DNA of 64,000 nt from an uncultured Maribacter sp. (GTDB taxonomy: Bacteria; Bacteroidota; Bacteroidia; Flavobacteriales; Flavobacteriaceae), in contig NZ_CANMTX010000010.1 of assembly GCF_947500985.1 (NCBI RefSeq), positions 1-64,000 of the forward strand, given 5' to 3'. Below the pieces are notes generated by a model. The model saw only the letters and a program-made list of their open reading frames with translations, was not told the DNA's origin and searched no databases. Below are positions 50,424 through 60,882 of the stretch, piece by piece; positions within the stretch are counted from its first letter, which is position 1; each line of letters opens with the position of its first letter. Both the position numbers and the translations under genes were made by a program.

Positions 50424-52349
50424 ATGATAACATTCACAACAATTATGTCCCAACAAATAAACAATCCCACTACATTCGTAGGAAATTACATCGGTATGAT
50501 AAAAGTTCCCCAGGTATCTAATACCTCGTACCTAATTAGACAATTGCCAACACCAACGGCTTTCGTAGACACTAATTATAACATTGTTCAGACATCTGAC
50601 AAGTGGACGAGTATTTTTAATGAAAATGAGGAGTGTGATAACTCTAGAAGCTTATTTGCGGTTTTTCCGAATTTAAGTGAAAAATGGAAAATGGTATTAG
50701 AAAACTGCTTTAAAGGTAATCCTCAGCCTATGGGTATTCATAAAACCATAGATACTAAAAATAATGAACTTTGGTTCGAATGGATCAATGCACCTTGGTA
50801 TGATACCAATGAGAATATTGTAGGAGCAATTATACAATTAAATAATATTACCGACGCCGTTAGTAATGAATTAGAACTCAATAAAAAAGATTTATTATTA
50901 CAACAACAAGCAGAAATTACCAAAATTGGAAGATGGGAATATAACATTGTTGATAACCAACTATTTTGGTGTTCTACCACAAAAGCTATTCATGAAGTAC
51001 CTGAACATTTTTCTCCAAATATTGAAACTGCTCTTTTTTATTATAAAGAAGGGCATAGTAGAAACGCTATATCTATGGCTCTTTTTGAAGCTCAAGATAA
51101 AGGAAAACCATGGAGCAATCTAAAGCTACAAATTATTACAACAACAGGTAAGGAAAAGTGGGTAATGGCCGGGGGAAAACCTATTTTTAACAAAGGTGAA
51201 ATGGTCGGATTAATCGGTACCTTTCAAGACATACACGAACAGGTAGAAGCTGACATAAAAATTATTAATAATGAAAAACTATTAAGAACACTCATTGACA
51301 ATTTACCTGTAAACGTTTACATAAAGGATACGGAATCAAGAAAGATTCTAATCAACAAAGCAGAATGTGAATATTTAGGAGTTAACGACCCAAAAGAAAT
51401 TATCGGTAAGAGTGATTTTGAACTCTACCCTTATGAAGCAGCCGAAAAATCTAGAGAAGAAGATTTAGAGGTAATGAATACTCTTAAACCTGTAATTGGA
51501 AAAGAAACCGTTAAAACCACTATAGACGGTAAACAAACTTCTTTTTTGAGTTCTAAAATACCATTATTAAATAACAAAGGTTTTGCTTATGGGCTTGTGG
51601 GTATTAGTCTAGATATTTCTAAACTAAAAGAAAAAGAAAAAGAGCTTAGAAATATTATAAATATTGCGTCGGTACAGAACAAAAAGTTATTAAACTTTGC
51701 ACATATTGTTTCGCATAATTTACGTTCCCACTCGGCTAATTTTTCAATGCTTTTAAATTTTTTAGAAACCGAAAAAGATGAGGGAGAAAAGAAAAATATA
51801 ATATCAATGCTTACTACGGCTTCAAATAATTTATTGGAAACATTAGATAACCTTAATGAAGTTGTTTCAATAAATACAAATACAAATATTGCAATCAAAG
51901 AAATAAATCTAAATAATAAAGTAATTGACTTGTGTGATAATCTTTCTCCTTTTATTGCTATAAATAGTGGGAAGATTGAAAACAACATTCCGGATAATTT
52001 CAACATAAAATCCGTACCAGCATACTTAGATAGTATATTAACAAACTTTATCACTAATGCGATAAAATACAAACATCCAGATAGAGAAGCCCTTGTAATT
52101 TTAAGTGCAGAGAAAAAGGGAGGCTATTCTATTTTAACCATTACTGATAACGGTTTAGGTATTGATTTAGATAAATATGGAAAAAAACTATTTGGTATGT
52201 ACAACACATTTCATGAACACAAAGATGCTAGAGGTATCGGTTTATACCTTACTAAAAATCAAATTGATGCCATGAACGGTAAAGTGGAAGTAACTAGCGA
52301 AACTGGAAAAGGAACAGAATTTAAAATTTTCTTCAATGACAAAAATTAG
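50424..52349 (+). CDS. Soluble PAS-domain sensor histidine kinase (paralogue of upstream gene)
   Basis: 641 aa; FAHIVSHNLRSHSANFSMLLNFLET, LTNFITNAIKYKH, DNGLGIDLDKYGKKLFGMYNTFHEHKDARGIGLYLTKNQ. Confidence 0.9.
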   Translation: MITFTTIMSQQINNPTTFVGNYIGMIKVPQVSNTSYLIRQLPTPTAFVDTNYNIVQTSDKWTSIFNENEECDNSRSLFAVFPNLSEKWKMVLENCFKGNPQPMGIHKTIDTKNNELWFEWINAPWYDTNENIVGAIIQLNNITDAVSNELELNKKDLLLQQQAEITKIGRWEYNIVDNQLFWCSTTKAIHEVPEHFSPNIETALFYYKEGHSRNAISMALFEAQDKGKPWSNLKLQIITTTGKEKWVMAGGKPIFNKGEMVGLIGTFQDIHEQVEADIKIINNEKLLRTLIDNLPVNVYIKDTESRKILINKAECEYLGVNDPKEIIGKSDFELYPYEAAEKSREEDLEVMNTLKPVIGKETVKTTIDGKQTSFLSSKIPLLNNKGFAYGLVGISLDISKLKEKEKELRNIINIASVQNKKLLNFAHIVSHNLRSHSANFSMLLNFLETEKDEGEKKNIISMLTTASNNLLETLDNLNEVVSINTNTNIAIKEINLNNKVIDLCDNLSPFIAINSGKIENNIPDNFNIKSVPAYLDSILTNFITNAIKYKHPDREALVILSAEKKGGYSILTITDNGLGIDLDKYGKKLFGMYNTFHEHKDARGIGLYLTKNQIDAMNGKVEVTSETGKGTEFKIFFNDKN

Positions 52350-52740
52350 TGATATTACCATTATTGACGATGATGCTATAACGGTCTTCGGTTTACGTAA
52401 ATTAATAACTTCAAGTGTTGAATACAACACTATTGAATCTTATTCCAATGGTAAAATTGCATTAGACGCAATAACAGCTTTTTTAAATAATAACCAGCAA
52501 ATACCTCAGATTATATTTTTAGATATTAACATGCCAATTATGGATGGATGGGAATTTCTAAAAGCTTTTCTCGAGCTTCCAATTACCCAAACTATTAGAA
52601 TAAATATTGTAACATCATCAATCGACCCTCGCGATTATAAACAATGGGAGTTTTTTAAAAATAAAAGCCACCATTTAATCACTTTCAATCAAAAACCAAT
52701 CGACAGAAATAAAATAACAGAAATTACTCAACTTGCTTAA
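52336..52740 (+). CDS. Single-domain response regulator
   Basis: 134 aa; ITIIDDDAITVFGLRKLI, IIFLDINMPIMDGWEFLKAF, FNQKPID; overlaps upstream HK by 14 nt. Confidence 0.9.
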   Translation: MTKISDITIIDDDAITVFGLRKLITSSVEYNTIESYSNGKIALDAITAFLNNNQQIPQIIFLDINMPIMDGWEFLKAFLELPITQTIRINIVTSSIDPRDYKQWEFFKNKSHHLITFNQKPIDRNKITEITQLA

Positions 52741-52801
52741 TGCTATAAAGTAATCGTTATTTTTACAATCAATTATTGGCACTAATCACCTCTTTAATTG
52801 T

Positions 52802-54550
52802 TTGTACATGAAATATATATCACTCTTCTTTTTGGCTATTTTATTTTTCTCTTGCGAGAGTAAAGTTGAAAATACCAAAACCAATTACCCGACTCCTTTC
52901 GAAACTTCGAACAAGACAGAAACTGCGACCTATGAACAGGTACTAGATTTTTACCTAAAACTGTCTCAAGAGTTTTCTACTATAAACATACAGACCATTG
53001 GCACAACTGATAGCGGAAAACCATTACACGTAGTCACCTATAGTACAAAGGGTGATTTTGATTTTAAAAAATTAGGTGAAAATAATACCATGATGTTGAT
53101 TAACAACGGTATTCACCCAGGTGAAAGTGATGGTATTGATGCCACCATGTTACTTTTTCGTGATTTGGCAAGCAATGAAATTGAAACACCGAAAGAGACG
53201 ATCATAGCTACTATACCTATTTACAACGTTGGTGGTGCATTAAACAGAAATAGTACTTCTAGAGCTAACCAAAATGGACCTCTGGAATACGGATTTAGAG
53301 GTAATGCCAAAAATTATGATCTTAATAGAGATTTCATTAAAACCGATACCAAGAACGCTGCAACTTTTGCCGAAATATTTCATCTTATAAATCCTGATGT
53401 GTTTATAGACAATCATGTTAGCAATGGTGCCGATTACCAATATGCCTTAACCCATCTCTTTACACAACATAATAAATTAGGCGGAAAATTAGGTGAATAT
53501 ATTCATGATTCATTGATGCCTCAATTACAAGAATCATTAGCAAAATCGAATTGGGATATTACTCCGTATGTGAATGTATTTAATACTCCACCAGAAAAGG
53601 GATTTCAACAATTTATGGACCACCCAAGATATTCTACCGGCTATACTACACTGTTCAATACTGTAGGTATGATGGTCGAGACACATATGTTAAAACCATA
53701 CGACAAGCGTGTAGCAGGAACTTATGAATTGATGCGAAAAATGATTGCCATAACTGAAAAAGATGGCGATAAAATTAGAAAGCTACGTGATGCCGCTTTA
53801 TCATCTTTTGACGAAGATGAATATTACTACATAGCATGGACAATTGATACCACCAAAGTATCTAATTATATTTTCAAAGGCTTTAAGGCAGATACTATTA
53901 TTAGTGCGGTTACTGGTTTAAAAAGGCTAAAGTACAACCGAGAGTTGCCGATTGAAACCGAAGTTGCTTATCAAGATTATTATAAATCTTCAGATTCCGT
54001 TAAAATTCCTAAAGCATATATTTTAGGTAGACAATGGCAAAATGTAATTGAAAAATTAGAATTAAATAAGATCCTATACACCACGCTTCAAAAAGATTCG
54101 ACACTTGCAGTAGAATCTTATAAAATCAATGATTATAAAACGTACACATCGCCCTATGAAGGGCACTACCCTCATTATAATACTACCGTAAACGTCACAA
54201 ATAGCACTAAAGAATTTCATGCGGGAGATATTATAATACCTACCAATCAACCAGGTTTTAGATATCTTTTAGAAACATTAGAACCCGCTGCAATTGACTC
54301 CTTTTTTAATTGGAATTTCTTTGACACTATACTACAGCAAAAAGAAGGATTCTCACCTTATGTGTTTGAAGATACCGCATTAAAAATGCTAGAAAATGAT
54401 GCTGTTTTGAAAGCCAAATTTGAAAATAAAAAAAAGCTTGATTCAGATTTCAATGAAAACTGGCACAAGCAATTAGACTGGCTTTTTAAACAAAGTGAAC
54501 TTTATGAAAAGGCACATTTACAATATCCTGTGTATAGAATAAAAAAGTAA
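52802..54550 (+). CDS. M14 family zinc carboxypeptidase-like lipoprotein
   Basis: 582 aa; MKYISLFFLAILFFSCES lipobox; NNGIHPGESDGIDATMLLFRDL (HxxE), NYDLNRDFIK, DVFIDNHVSNGADYQY. Confidence 0.9.
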   Translation: MYMKYISLFFLAILFFSCESKVENTKTNYPTPFETSNKTETATYEQVLDFYLKLSQEFSTINIQTIGTTDSGKPLHVVTYSTKGDFDFKKLGENNTMMLINNGIHPGESDGIDATMLLFRDLASNEIETPKETIIATIPIYNVGGALNRNSTSRANQNGPLEYGFRGNAKNYDLNRDFIKTDTKNAATFAEIFHLINPDVFIDNHVSNGADYQYALTHLFTQHNKLGGKLGEYIHDSLMPQLQESLAKSNWDITPYVNVFNTPPEKGFQQFMDHPRYSTGYTTLFNTVGMMVETHMLKPYDKRVAGTYELMRKMIAITEKDGDKIRKLRDAALSSFDEDEYYYIAWTIDTTKVSNYIFKGFKADTIISAVTGLKRLKYNRELPIETEVAYQDYYKSSDSVKIPKAYILGRQWQNVIEKLELNKILYTTLQKDSTLAVESYKINDYKTYTSPYEGHYPHYNTTVNVTNSTKEFHAGDIIIPTNQPGFRYLLETLEPAAIDSFFNWNFFDTILQQKEGFSPYVFEDTALKMLENDAVLKAKFENKKKLDSDFNENWHKQLDWLFKQSELYEKAHLQYPVYRIKK

Positions 54551-54553
54551 AAC

Positions 54554-55144
54554 CTAATCTTCGCCGAACAAGATTTTAATATTTACATAAGAATTCTCAA
54601 GAGCCTTTTGAATTTTAGCTGGGCCTTTCCATTTCACTTTAAATATTCCTTCCTTTTTTTCAGGTTTTAATGTACCTTCAAAATCGGTACTCATAGCGTA
54701 CCAATATACTTGCTTCAGTTTATTGACTCCGTTACGTTTAAAAATGTGATATGTGGTACGTATATAACTATCAATAACAAGATTTCTTACGCCAGTTTCT
54801 TCTTCAACTTCGCGAATAGCACATTCTTCTATAGATTCACCCTTATCTAACTTACCTTTTGGTAAATCCCATTTATCGTTTCTATAGATAAAAAGTACTT
54901 TTCCTTTCTTATTTTTAACCACGCCACCACCAGCAATGACCATAGGAATTTCTTTAGTGAACTTCTTTAAAATTTCATCGTGGTTAGGGTGATAAATGAA
55001 CGCTTCTTTCAACTTCCCTTTCCTCAATGAACTTATTGCATCTTCAATAGATTCTTGATTTAACAAAAAATACTCCCCATTTGTAGTATCAGAGAGTTTA
55101 TTTGTCAAAATCAAAGGCAATTCATTAACAAAAACTTTATACAT
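54554..55144 (-). CDS. NUDIX hydrolase
   Basis: GKLDKGESIEECAIREVEEETGV Nudix box; start MYKVFVNELPLILTNKL at 55144 preferred over the longer ORF-track start, which runs into pyrE. Confidence 0.9.
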   Translation of the reverse strand: MYKVFVNELPLILTNKLSDTTNGEYFLLNQESIEDAISSLRKGKLKEAFIYHPNHDEILKKFTKEIPMVIAGGGVVKNKKGKVLFIYRNDKWDLPKGKLDKGESIEECAIREVEEETGVRNLVIDSYIRTTYHIFKRNGVNKLKQVYWYAMSTDFEGTLKPEKKEGIFKVKWKGPAKIQKALENSYVNIKILFGED

Positions 55145-55151
55145 TTGCGTC

Positions 55152-55796
55152 ATGGTTTTAGACAAAAACACTGCAAAAAAAACAGCAGAGCTTCTCCTGC
55201 AAATTAATGCAATAAAATTGAAACCCGAAAATCCTTTTACATGGGCTTCGGGCTGGAAATCTCCAATATATTGCGACAATAGAATTTTACTCTCTTATCC
55301 TATCATCAGAAACTACGTTCGCGATGAAATGGCAAAGCAAGTTGAACAACTTTATGGCAAGCCAGATTGTATCGTTGGGGTTGCTACAGGAGCAATAGGA
55401 ATAGGAGCTCTAGTTGCCGATAAACTTAATTTACCTTTCGTATACGTAAGACCTGAGCCTAAATCTCATGGTCGTCAAAATCAGATAGAAGGTCATTTAG
55501 AAGCACACCAAACAGTTGTCGTCATTGAAGATTTGATTAGTACTGGCAAAAGTAGTTTAAACGCTGTTGATGCTTTAAGAGCTGTTGATGCGAACGTAAA
55601 AGGTATGTTAGCCGTTTTCACTTACGGTTTTGAAACAGCTGCAAATAACTTTAAAGAAAAAAATACCGAACTGCACACTTTAAGTAGCTACGAATATCTT
55701 ATTGAACAAGCATCTGATACTGGTTATGTAAAAGAAGAGCAGTTAATTACATTAATGGAATGGAGGAAAGACCCTTCAAAATGGACAAATAAATAG
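55152..55796 (+). CDS. pyrE: Orotate phosphoribosyltransferase
   Basis: 214 aa; FTWASGWKSPIYCDNR, VVVIEDLISTGKSSLNAVDALR. Confidence 0.96.
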   Translation: MVLDKNTAKKTAELLLQINAIKLKPENPFTWASGWKSPIYCDNRILLSYPIIRNYVRDEMAKQVEQLYGKPDCIVGVATGAIGIGALVADKLNLPFVYVRPEPKSHGRQNQIEGHLEAHQTVVVIEDLISTGKSSLNAVDALRAVDANVKGMLAVFTYGFETAANNFKEKNTELHTLSSYEYLIEQASDTGYVKEEQLITLMEWRKDPSKWTNK

Positions 55797-55798
55797 TT

Positions 55799-56191
55799 AT
55801 GTTAATAGAAACACCAAAGACACAAGTATCTAAAAGTACAGAAGATACTTTCAACTTTTTGAATGACCTGCCTAATTTTAGACAGTTAATGCCAGAGAAT
55901 ATTGACAAATTTGAAGTTTTGAACGAGAATAGATTTCTTTTTGCTTTAAAAGGAATGCCAGAAATTGTTTTGGAGAAAAAAGAACAAACACCTTTTACCC
56001 AAATTGTTTTAGGTGCTGCCAGCGAAAAACTACCATTTACGTTAACTGCAGATATTATAGAAATAGAAAGCGACAAAAGTGAGGTCGTTTTAAGTTTTAA
56101 AGGTGAATTCAATGCTATGATGGCGATGATGATAAAAAAACCTATCACTAATTTCATAAATACATTATCAACAAATTTGGGTACAGTTTAA
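55799..56191 (+). CDS. SRPBCC-like (polyketide cyclase/START fold) protein
   Basis: 130 aa; MLIETPKTQVSKSTEDTFNFLNDLPNFRQLMPENIDKFEV...; 2 nt after pyrE stop. Confidence 0.7.
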   Translation: MLIETPKTQVSKSTEDTFNFLNDLPNFRQLMPENIDKFEVLNENRFLFALKGMPEIVLEKKEQTPFTQIVLGAASEKLPFTLTADIIEIESDKSEVVLSFKGEFNAMMAMMIKKPITNFINTLSTNLGTV

Positions 56192-56919
56192 TACAACAGT
56201 TGTATTTCTTTCAACCCATACTCTTGATAATCACCATTTTCAAGTTTCACTATAAGCTTACCGCTAATTGAAACTTCCTCTATTGTTCCTTTAAATAGTG
56301 TATCATGTCGGTTCTTAAAAGTACTCTTCTCTCCTATTTTAAATAATTGAGAATGATATTGAGCGTACAATTCATTCTCTAGAGATTGTATTGGCTTATT
56401 TAAATAGCTATGCAATTGTTCTATTAAAGAATAAAATACCGAATCAAGATCAAATACGGTACCCACAATATTTTTTAATGAAGACGCATTTGGAGCTTTT
56501 TCGAACACTTCTTGATTCACATTCAACCCAAAACCAACTATACTTCGTTTTATTTTAGATCCAGATAAAATATTTTCGATAAGAATACCTCCTATTTTAT
56601 TATTACCTGACAGAATGTCGTTAGGCCATTTTATACTCAAATCAGGTATACCTAAACGTTTTAAACCATCTATTATCGCAAGAGACACACAAACACTTAC
56701 CAAAAAAACTTCTTTAATAGGTACATCTATATTACTCTTCAATACACTGAAAGCTAGGTTTTTACCTGGCTCAGATTCCCATTTTGCATTCATTTGACCT
56801 CTGCCAGAAGTTTGATTCCTAGTTGTAATTACAGTAAAATCTTTCAATTCTTTTTGAAATGATAACTCTTTTAAATAGGTGTTTGTAGATTGCGTGGCAT
56901 CAAGTTTGATTATTTGCAT
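56188..56919 (-). CDS. birA: Biotin--[acetyl-CoA-carboxylase] ligase
   Basis: 243 aa; DATQSTNTYLKELS, RNQTSGRGQMNAKWESEPGKNLAFSVL, LSIKWPNDILSGNNKIGGILIEN. Confidence 0.93.
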   Translation of the reverse strand: MQIIKLDATQSTNTYLKELSFQKELKDFTVITTRNQTSGRGQMNAKWESEPGKNLAFSVLKSNIDVPIKEVFLVSVCVSLAIIDGLKRLGIPDLSIKWPNDILSGNNKIGGILIENILSGSKIKRSIVGFGLNVNQEVFEKAPNASSLKNIVGTVFDLDSVFYSLIEQLHSYLNKPIQSLENELYAQYHSQLFKIGEKSTFKNRHDTLFKGTIEEVSISGKLIVKLENGDYQEYGLKEIQLLY

Positions 56920-56985
56920 TTACTGTTCTTATTGTGAATCTATAATCTATTGTTAAAAACTAGTCCTAAAAGAACAAAAAAATAA

Positions 56986-56993
56986 TAACTTTG
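56986..56993 (+). promoter_or_regulatory. Putative -7 element TAACTTTG for rsfS-ftsH cluster
   Basis: Matches TAnnTTTG ~20 nt upstream of rsfS ATG; no clear -33 element at standard spacing. Confidence 0.4.
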
Positions 56994-57012
56994 TAAAAAT
57001 TAAAATTTTTGA

Positions 57013-57387
57013 ATGCAGGAAAGTAAAACTAGCAAAGATGAGTTAATTGCATTAATAATTCAGGGAATTGACGAAGTAAAAGGTCATAACATTAACCTAT
57101 TAGATTTAAGAGAAATTGAGAATACCGTTTGTGACTACTTCATAGTTTGTAACGGTACTTCAAATACGCATGTAAATGCGATTGTAGGTTCTATCCAAAA
57201 AACAGTAAGTAAAGCGATTCAAGATAAACCTTGGCACGTAGAAGGCGAAGACAATGCCGAATGGGTATTAATGGACTATGTTAATGTAGTAGTTCATGTA
57301 TTCCAGAAGCAAGTACGAGAATTTTATGATATAGAAGGTTTATGGGGAGATGCAAAATTCACAACCATAGAAAGTAGCGTAAACTAA
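57013..57387 (+). CDS. rsfS: Ribosome silencing factor
   Basis: 124 aa; CDYFIVCNGTSNTHVNAIVGSIQKTV, WHVEGEDNAEWVLMDYVNVVVHVFQKQVREFYDIEGLWGDA. Confidence 0.96.
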   Translation: MQESKTSKDELIALIIQGIDEVKGHNINLLDLREIENTVCDYFIVCNGTSNTHVNAIVGSIQKTVSKAIQDKPWHVEGEDNAEWVLMDYVNVVVHVFQKQVREFYDIEGLWGDAKFTTIESSVN

Positions 57388-57399
57388 TAAAAAATTAAA

Positions 57400-59424
57400 A
57401 TGGCAAAAGAAAACAAAACAAATCCGAAAAAACCAAAATTTAGCTCTTGGTGGATTTATGGATTAGTAGCAGTATTACTAATTGGATTTCAATTATTCAA
57501 TAGTGATGATTTAGCTAGTACCAATAAAACGACTACTTCAGAATTACAACAGTACTTAAGAAATGGTGATGTAAAGAAGATTCTAATTATTACGAATACC
57601 AATCAAGCAAAAGTCTTTTTAAAAGATGAAGCTATTGCTAAAGATGTTCATAAAGATTTGAATGAAAAATCATTTCTACCATCTTCAGGTAATTTACCAC
57701 AGTATACTTTAGACTATGGTGATCTTCAAATATTTCAAAATGAAATAACTGAAATCAAAAAAGAAAATAATTTAGATACGATTATTGAATTTGGTAAAGA
57801 ATCTACAGCCATTTTAGATTTCTTACTATCCTTATTGCCATTTGTTCTAATCATTGGTATATGGATATATTTAATGCGTAGAATGTCTGGCGGCGGCGGC
57901 GGTGGCGCTGGAGGTCAAATATTTAATATCGGTAAATCTAAAGCCAAGTTATTTGACGAAAAAACAGATACTAGAACATCTTTTAAAGATGTTGCCGGTC
58001 TAGAAGGAGCAAAAGAAGAAGTTGAAGAGATTGTAGATTTCTTAAGAAATCCAGACAAATACACTTCATTAGGTGGTAAAATTCCTAAAGGTGCATTATT
58101 AGTTGGCCCTCCAGGTACCGGTAAAACCCTTTTGGCAAAAGCCGTTGCAGGTGAAGCTAAAGTGCCTTTCTTTTCACTATCAGGTTCTGATTTCGTTGAA
58201 ATGTTCGTAGGTGTTGGTGCTTCTAGAGTACGTGACCTTTTTAAACAAGCGAAAGACAAATCACCAGCTATTATTTTCATTGACGAAATTGATGCTATCG
58301 GTAGAGCTAGAGGTAAAAATAATTTTACCGGTTCTAACGATGAGCGTGAAAATACATTGAACCAATTATTAACCGAAATGGATGGTTTCGGTACAAATAC
58401 AAATGTTATTGTACTTGCAGCTACTAACCGTGCAGATGTATTGGATAAAGCTTTAATGCGTGCAGGTAGATTTGACAGACAAATTTATGTTGACCTTCCA
58501 GATATTCGCGAGCGTAAAGAAATTTTCGAAGTTCACTTAAGACCTATTAAAACTGCTGAAACTTTAGATTTAGATTTCTTAGCAAGACAAACACCTGGTT
58601 TCTCTGGTGCAGATATTGCAAATGTTTGTAACGAAGCAGCATTAATTGCAGCCCGTAATGAGAAAAAAGCGGTTACTAAACAAGATTTCTTAGATGCAGT
58701 AGATAGAATCGTTGGTGGTCTAGAAAAGAAAAATAAAATCATTACTCCTGGTGAGAAGGAAACTATTGCTTATCACGAAGCTGGTCATGCAACCACAAGT
58801 TGGATGTTAGAACATGCTGCTCCTTTAGTGAAGGTGACCATCGTACCTAGAGGACAGTCCTTAGGTGCTGCATGGTATTTACCAGAAGAGCGTTTAATAG
58901 TTAGACCAGAACAAATGTTGGACGAAATGTGTGCAACAATGGGAGGTAGAGCTGCCGAGAAAGTTATTTTCAATAAAATATCTACTGGTGCATTAAGTGA
59001 TCTAGAGAAAGTAACCAAGCAAGCTCGTGCAATGGTAACTATCTATGGCCTTAATGATGAAATAGGAAACATAACTTATTATGATTCTGCTGGGCAAGAT
59101 TCTTATGGTTTTTCAAAACCTTACAGTGAAGATACCGCTCGAAAAATTGATGCAGAAATATCTAAAATCATAGAAGAGCAGTACCAAAGAGCAATTAAAG
59201 TGCTTACCGATAATAAGGACAAATTAACGACCTTAGCCGAACGATTGTTAGAGAAAGAAGTTATCTTTAAAGAAGATTTAGAAAAAATATTTGGTGTTAG
59301 AAATTTTGAAAAAGATATCCTAGCATTAGAAAACAAAAAAAATCTTGAAAAGTTAAAAGATTCAGACTCAAATTTAGATTCTGATTCAAAAACGGAAGAG
59401 GAAGAAATTACAGAGAATAAATAA
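57400..59424 (+). CDS. ftsH: ATP-dependent zinc metalloprotease FtsH
   Basis: 674 aa; VGPPGTGKTLLAKAVAGEA, HEAGH, SRH region. Confidence 0.98.
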   Translation: MAKENKTNPKKPKFSSWWIYGLVAVLLIGFQLFNSDDLASTNKTTTSELQQYLRNGDVKKILIITNTNQAKVFLKDEAIAKDVHKDLNEKSFLPSSGNLPQYTLDYGDLQIFQNEITEIKKENNLDTIIEFGKESTAILDFLLSLLPFVLIIGIWIYLMRRMSGGGGGGAGGQIFNIGKSKAKLFDEKTDTRTSFKDVAGLEGAKEEVEEIVDFLRNPDKYTSLGGKIPKGALLVGPPGTGKTLLAKAVAGEAKVPFFSLSGSDFVEMFVGVGASRVRDLFKQAKDKSPAIIFIDEIDAIGRARGKNNFTGSNDERENTLNQLLTEMDGFGTNTNVIVLAATNRADVLDKALMRAGRFDRQIYVDLPDIRERKEIFEVHLRPIKTAETLDLDFLARQTPGFSGADIANVCNEAALIAARNEKKAVTKQDFLDAVDRIVGGLEKKNKIITPGEKETIAYHEAGHATTSWMLEHAAPLVKVTIVPRGQSLGAAWYLPEERLIVRPEQMLDEMCATMGGRAAEKVIFNKISTGALSDLEKVTKQARAMVTIYGLNDEIGNITYYDSAGQDSYGFSKPYSEDTARKIDAEISKIIEEQYQRAIKVLTDNKDKLTTLAERLLEKEVIFKEDLEKIFGVRNFEKDILALENKKNLEKLKDSDSNLDSDSKTEEEEITENK

Positions 59425-59465
59425 AATTGCTGTACTTTAGTTTAGCAATTATTTCAATAACGTAA

Positions 59466-60077
59466 ATGGGGTTTTTAGATATTTTATTTGGTGGTGGTAA
59501 GAAGAAAGTTTCGAAAGAAACTGCTGAAACGCGTGGCGACCACATGCCAGATTTAAATATCCCTGTTGATGAAAAATTTACTATACATTTTAAACAGAAT
59601 GGCGGTAAATTTATTTATTGTGATTCTGATTTAGAAGTTTCCAGGGCAATAGAAAATATTGTTACCGAAAATAATTGGGAGAGTGAGCCTTTCTTTGTTC
59701 TCAATGAAAGGCTAGCCCAAAAATTCTCAAAAGAAGCTATTACTTTTACAGATAAATCTCGTGATAGCGAGGTCTTCTTTACCACTTGCGAGCATCTTAT
59801 CGCTCAAAATGGAAGTATTCTTGTATGTTCTAATCAACTACACGAGAAAAAAGTAAATGAACTACCAAGTAACGTTGTAGTTTTCGCAACAACAAGTCAA
59901 CTGGTAGAATCTATAGGTGAAGGTTTAAAGACCATCAAGAAAAAATATGGTCAAAAAATACCGGCCAATATCACTACATTAAAACACTTTAAAGCTACCG
60001 CAGAGAATTCAGATGATTTTCTAACATATGGTAGTAGTACTAAAAATCTTTATCTTTTACTTCTGGAAGATTTATAG
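59466..60077 (+). CDS. LUD-domain-like protein
   Basis: 203 aa; VFFTTCEHLIAQNGSILVCSNQLHEKKVNELPSNVVVFATTSQLVESIGEGLKTI. Confidence 0.65.
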   Translation: MGFLDILFGGGKKKVSKETAETRGDHMPDLNIPVDEKFTIHFKQNGGKFIYCDSDLEVSRAIENIVTENNWESEPFFVLNERLAQKFSKEAITFTDKSRDSEVFFTTCEHLIAQNGSILVCSNQLHEKKVNELPSNVVVFATTSQLVESIGEGLKTIKKKYGQKIPANITTLKHFKATAENSDDFLTYGSSTKNLYLLLLEDL

Positions 60078-60078
60078 T

Positions 60079-60882
60079 ATGAAAGAAATTTTAAGAAGGT
60101 CACTAACTGGGGCTGTCTACATTATATTATTATTGTCAGCAGTCTTTTTAAGTTCTGATGCTTTCGATTTTTTATTCATGACTTTTGGTTTAGCATGTTT
60201 ATACGAGTATAAAAAATTGGTCCACTTAAAAGGCTATCACATTTTTGCTGCGTATTTGGCTTTATGGTGGGCTTTTATTTATCTAGTAAAAGATCAACAA
60301 ATAATCAATATTTTAATGGTTGTTACTATAGTTGTTGATATTTATCTTCTGATTAACCTTTTTACTAAAAAACCGATAAAATTTAATACACCAATGAAGT
60401 TTATAGTTGGTCTATTTTATATAGGCGGCGGATGTATCTTTCTAACAATGATACCTTACAAGAATGACGCCTTTGCCAAATTATTAATTATGGGCATCTT
60501 TATACTAATATGGGTAAATGATTCATTTGCCTACTTGGTAGGTAAAAGCATAGGTAGAACCAAATTATTTCCTTCAGTTTCTCCTAAGAAAACTATTGAA
60601 GGTACCTTAGGAGGCTTTATATTTGCACTAATAGCCGCATATTTAATGGCTACCTTTGAAGCTTTAATTAGCCCAATTCAATGGATGATACTTGCAACTG
60701 TAATTGTTGTTGCCGGTAGCTTGGGCGATTTAATAGAATCAAAATTAAAAAGAGCAGCTGGTGTTAAAGACAGTGGCGCTATATTACCAGGCCATGGTGG
60801 CATGTTAGATCGCTTAGATAGTTTGGTCTTTGCTGCTCCATTTGCTTATTTAACCTTAAATATATTTAGTTATGTTTCATAA
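60079..60882 (+). CDS. cdsA: Phosphatidate cytidylyltransferase
   Basis: MKEILRRSLTGAVYIILLL...SVSPKKTIEGTLGGF, GDLIESKLKRAAGVKDSGAILPGHGGMLDRLDSL. Confidence 0.95.
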   Translation: MKEILRRSLTGAVYIILLLSAVFLSSDAFDFLFMTFGLACLYEYKKLVHLKGYHIFAAYLALWWAFIYLVKDQQIINILMVVTIVVDIYLLINLFTKKPIKFNTPMKFIVGLFYIGGGCIFLTMIPYKNDAFAKLLIMGIFILIWVNDSFAYLVGKSIGRTKLFPSVSPKKTIEGTLGGFIFALIAAYLMATFEALISPIQWMILATVIVVAGSLGDLIESKLKRAAGVKDSGAILPGHGGMLDRLDSLVFAAPFAYLTLNIFSYVS

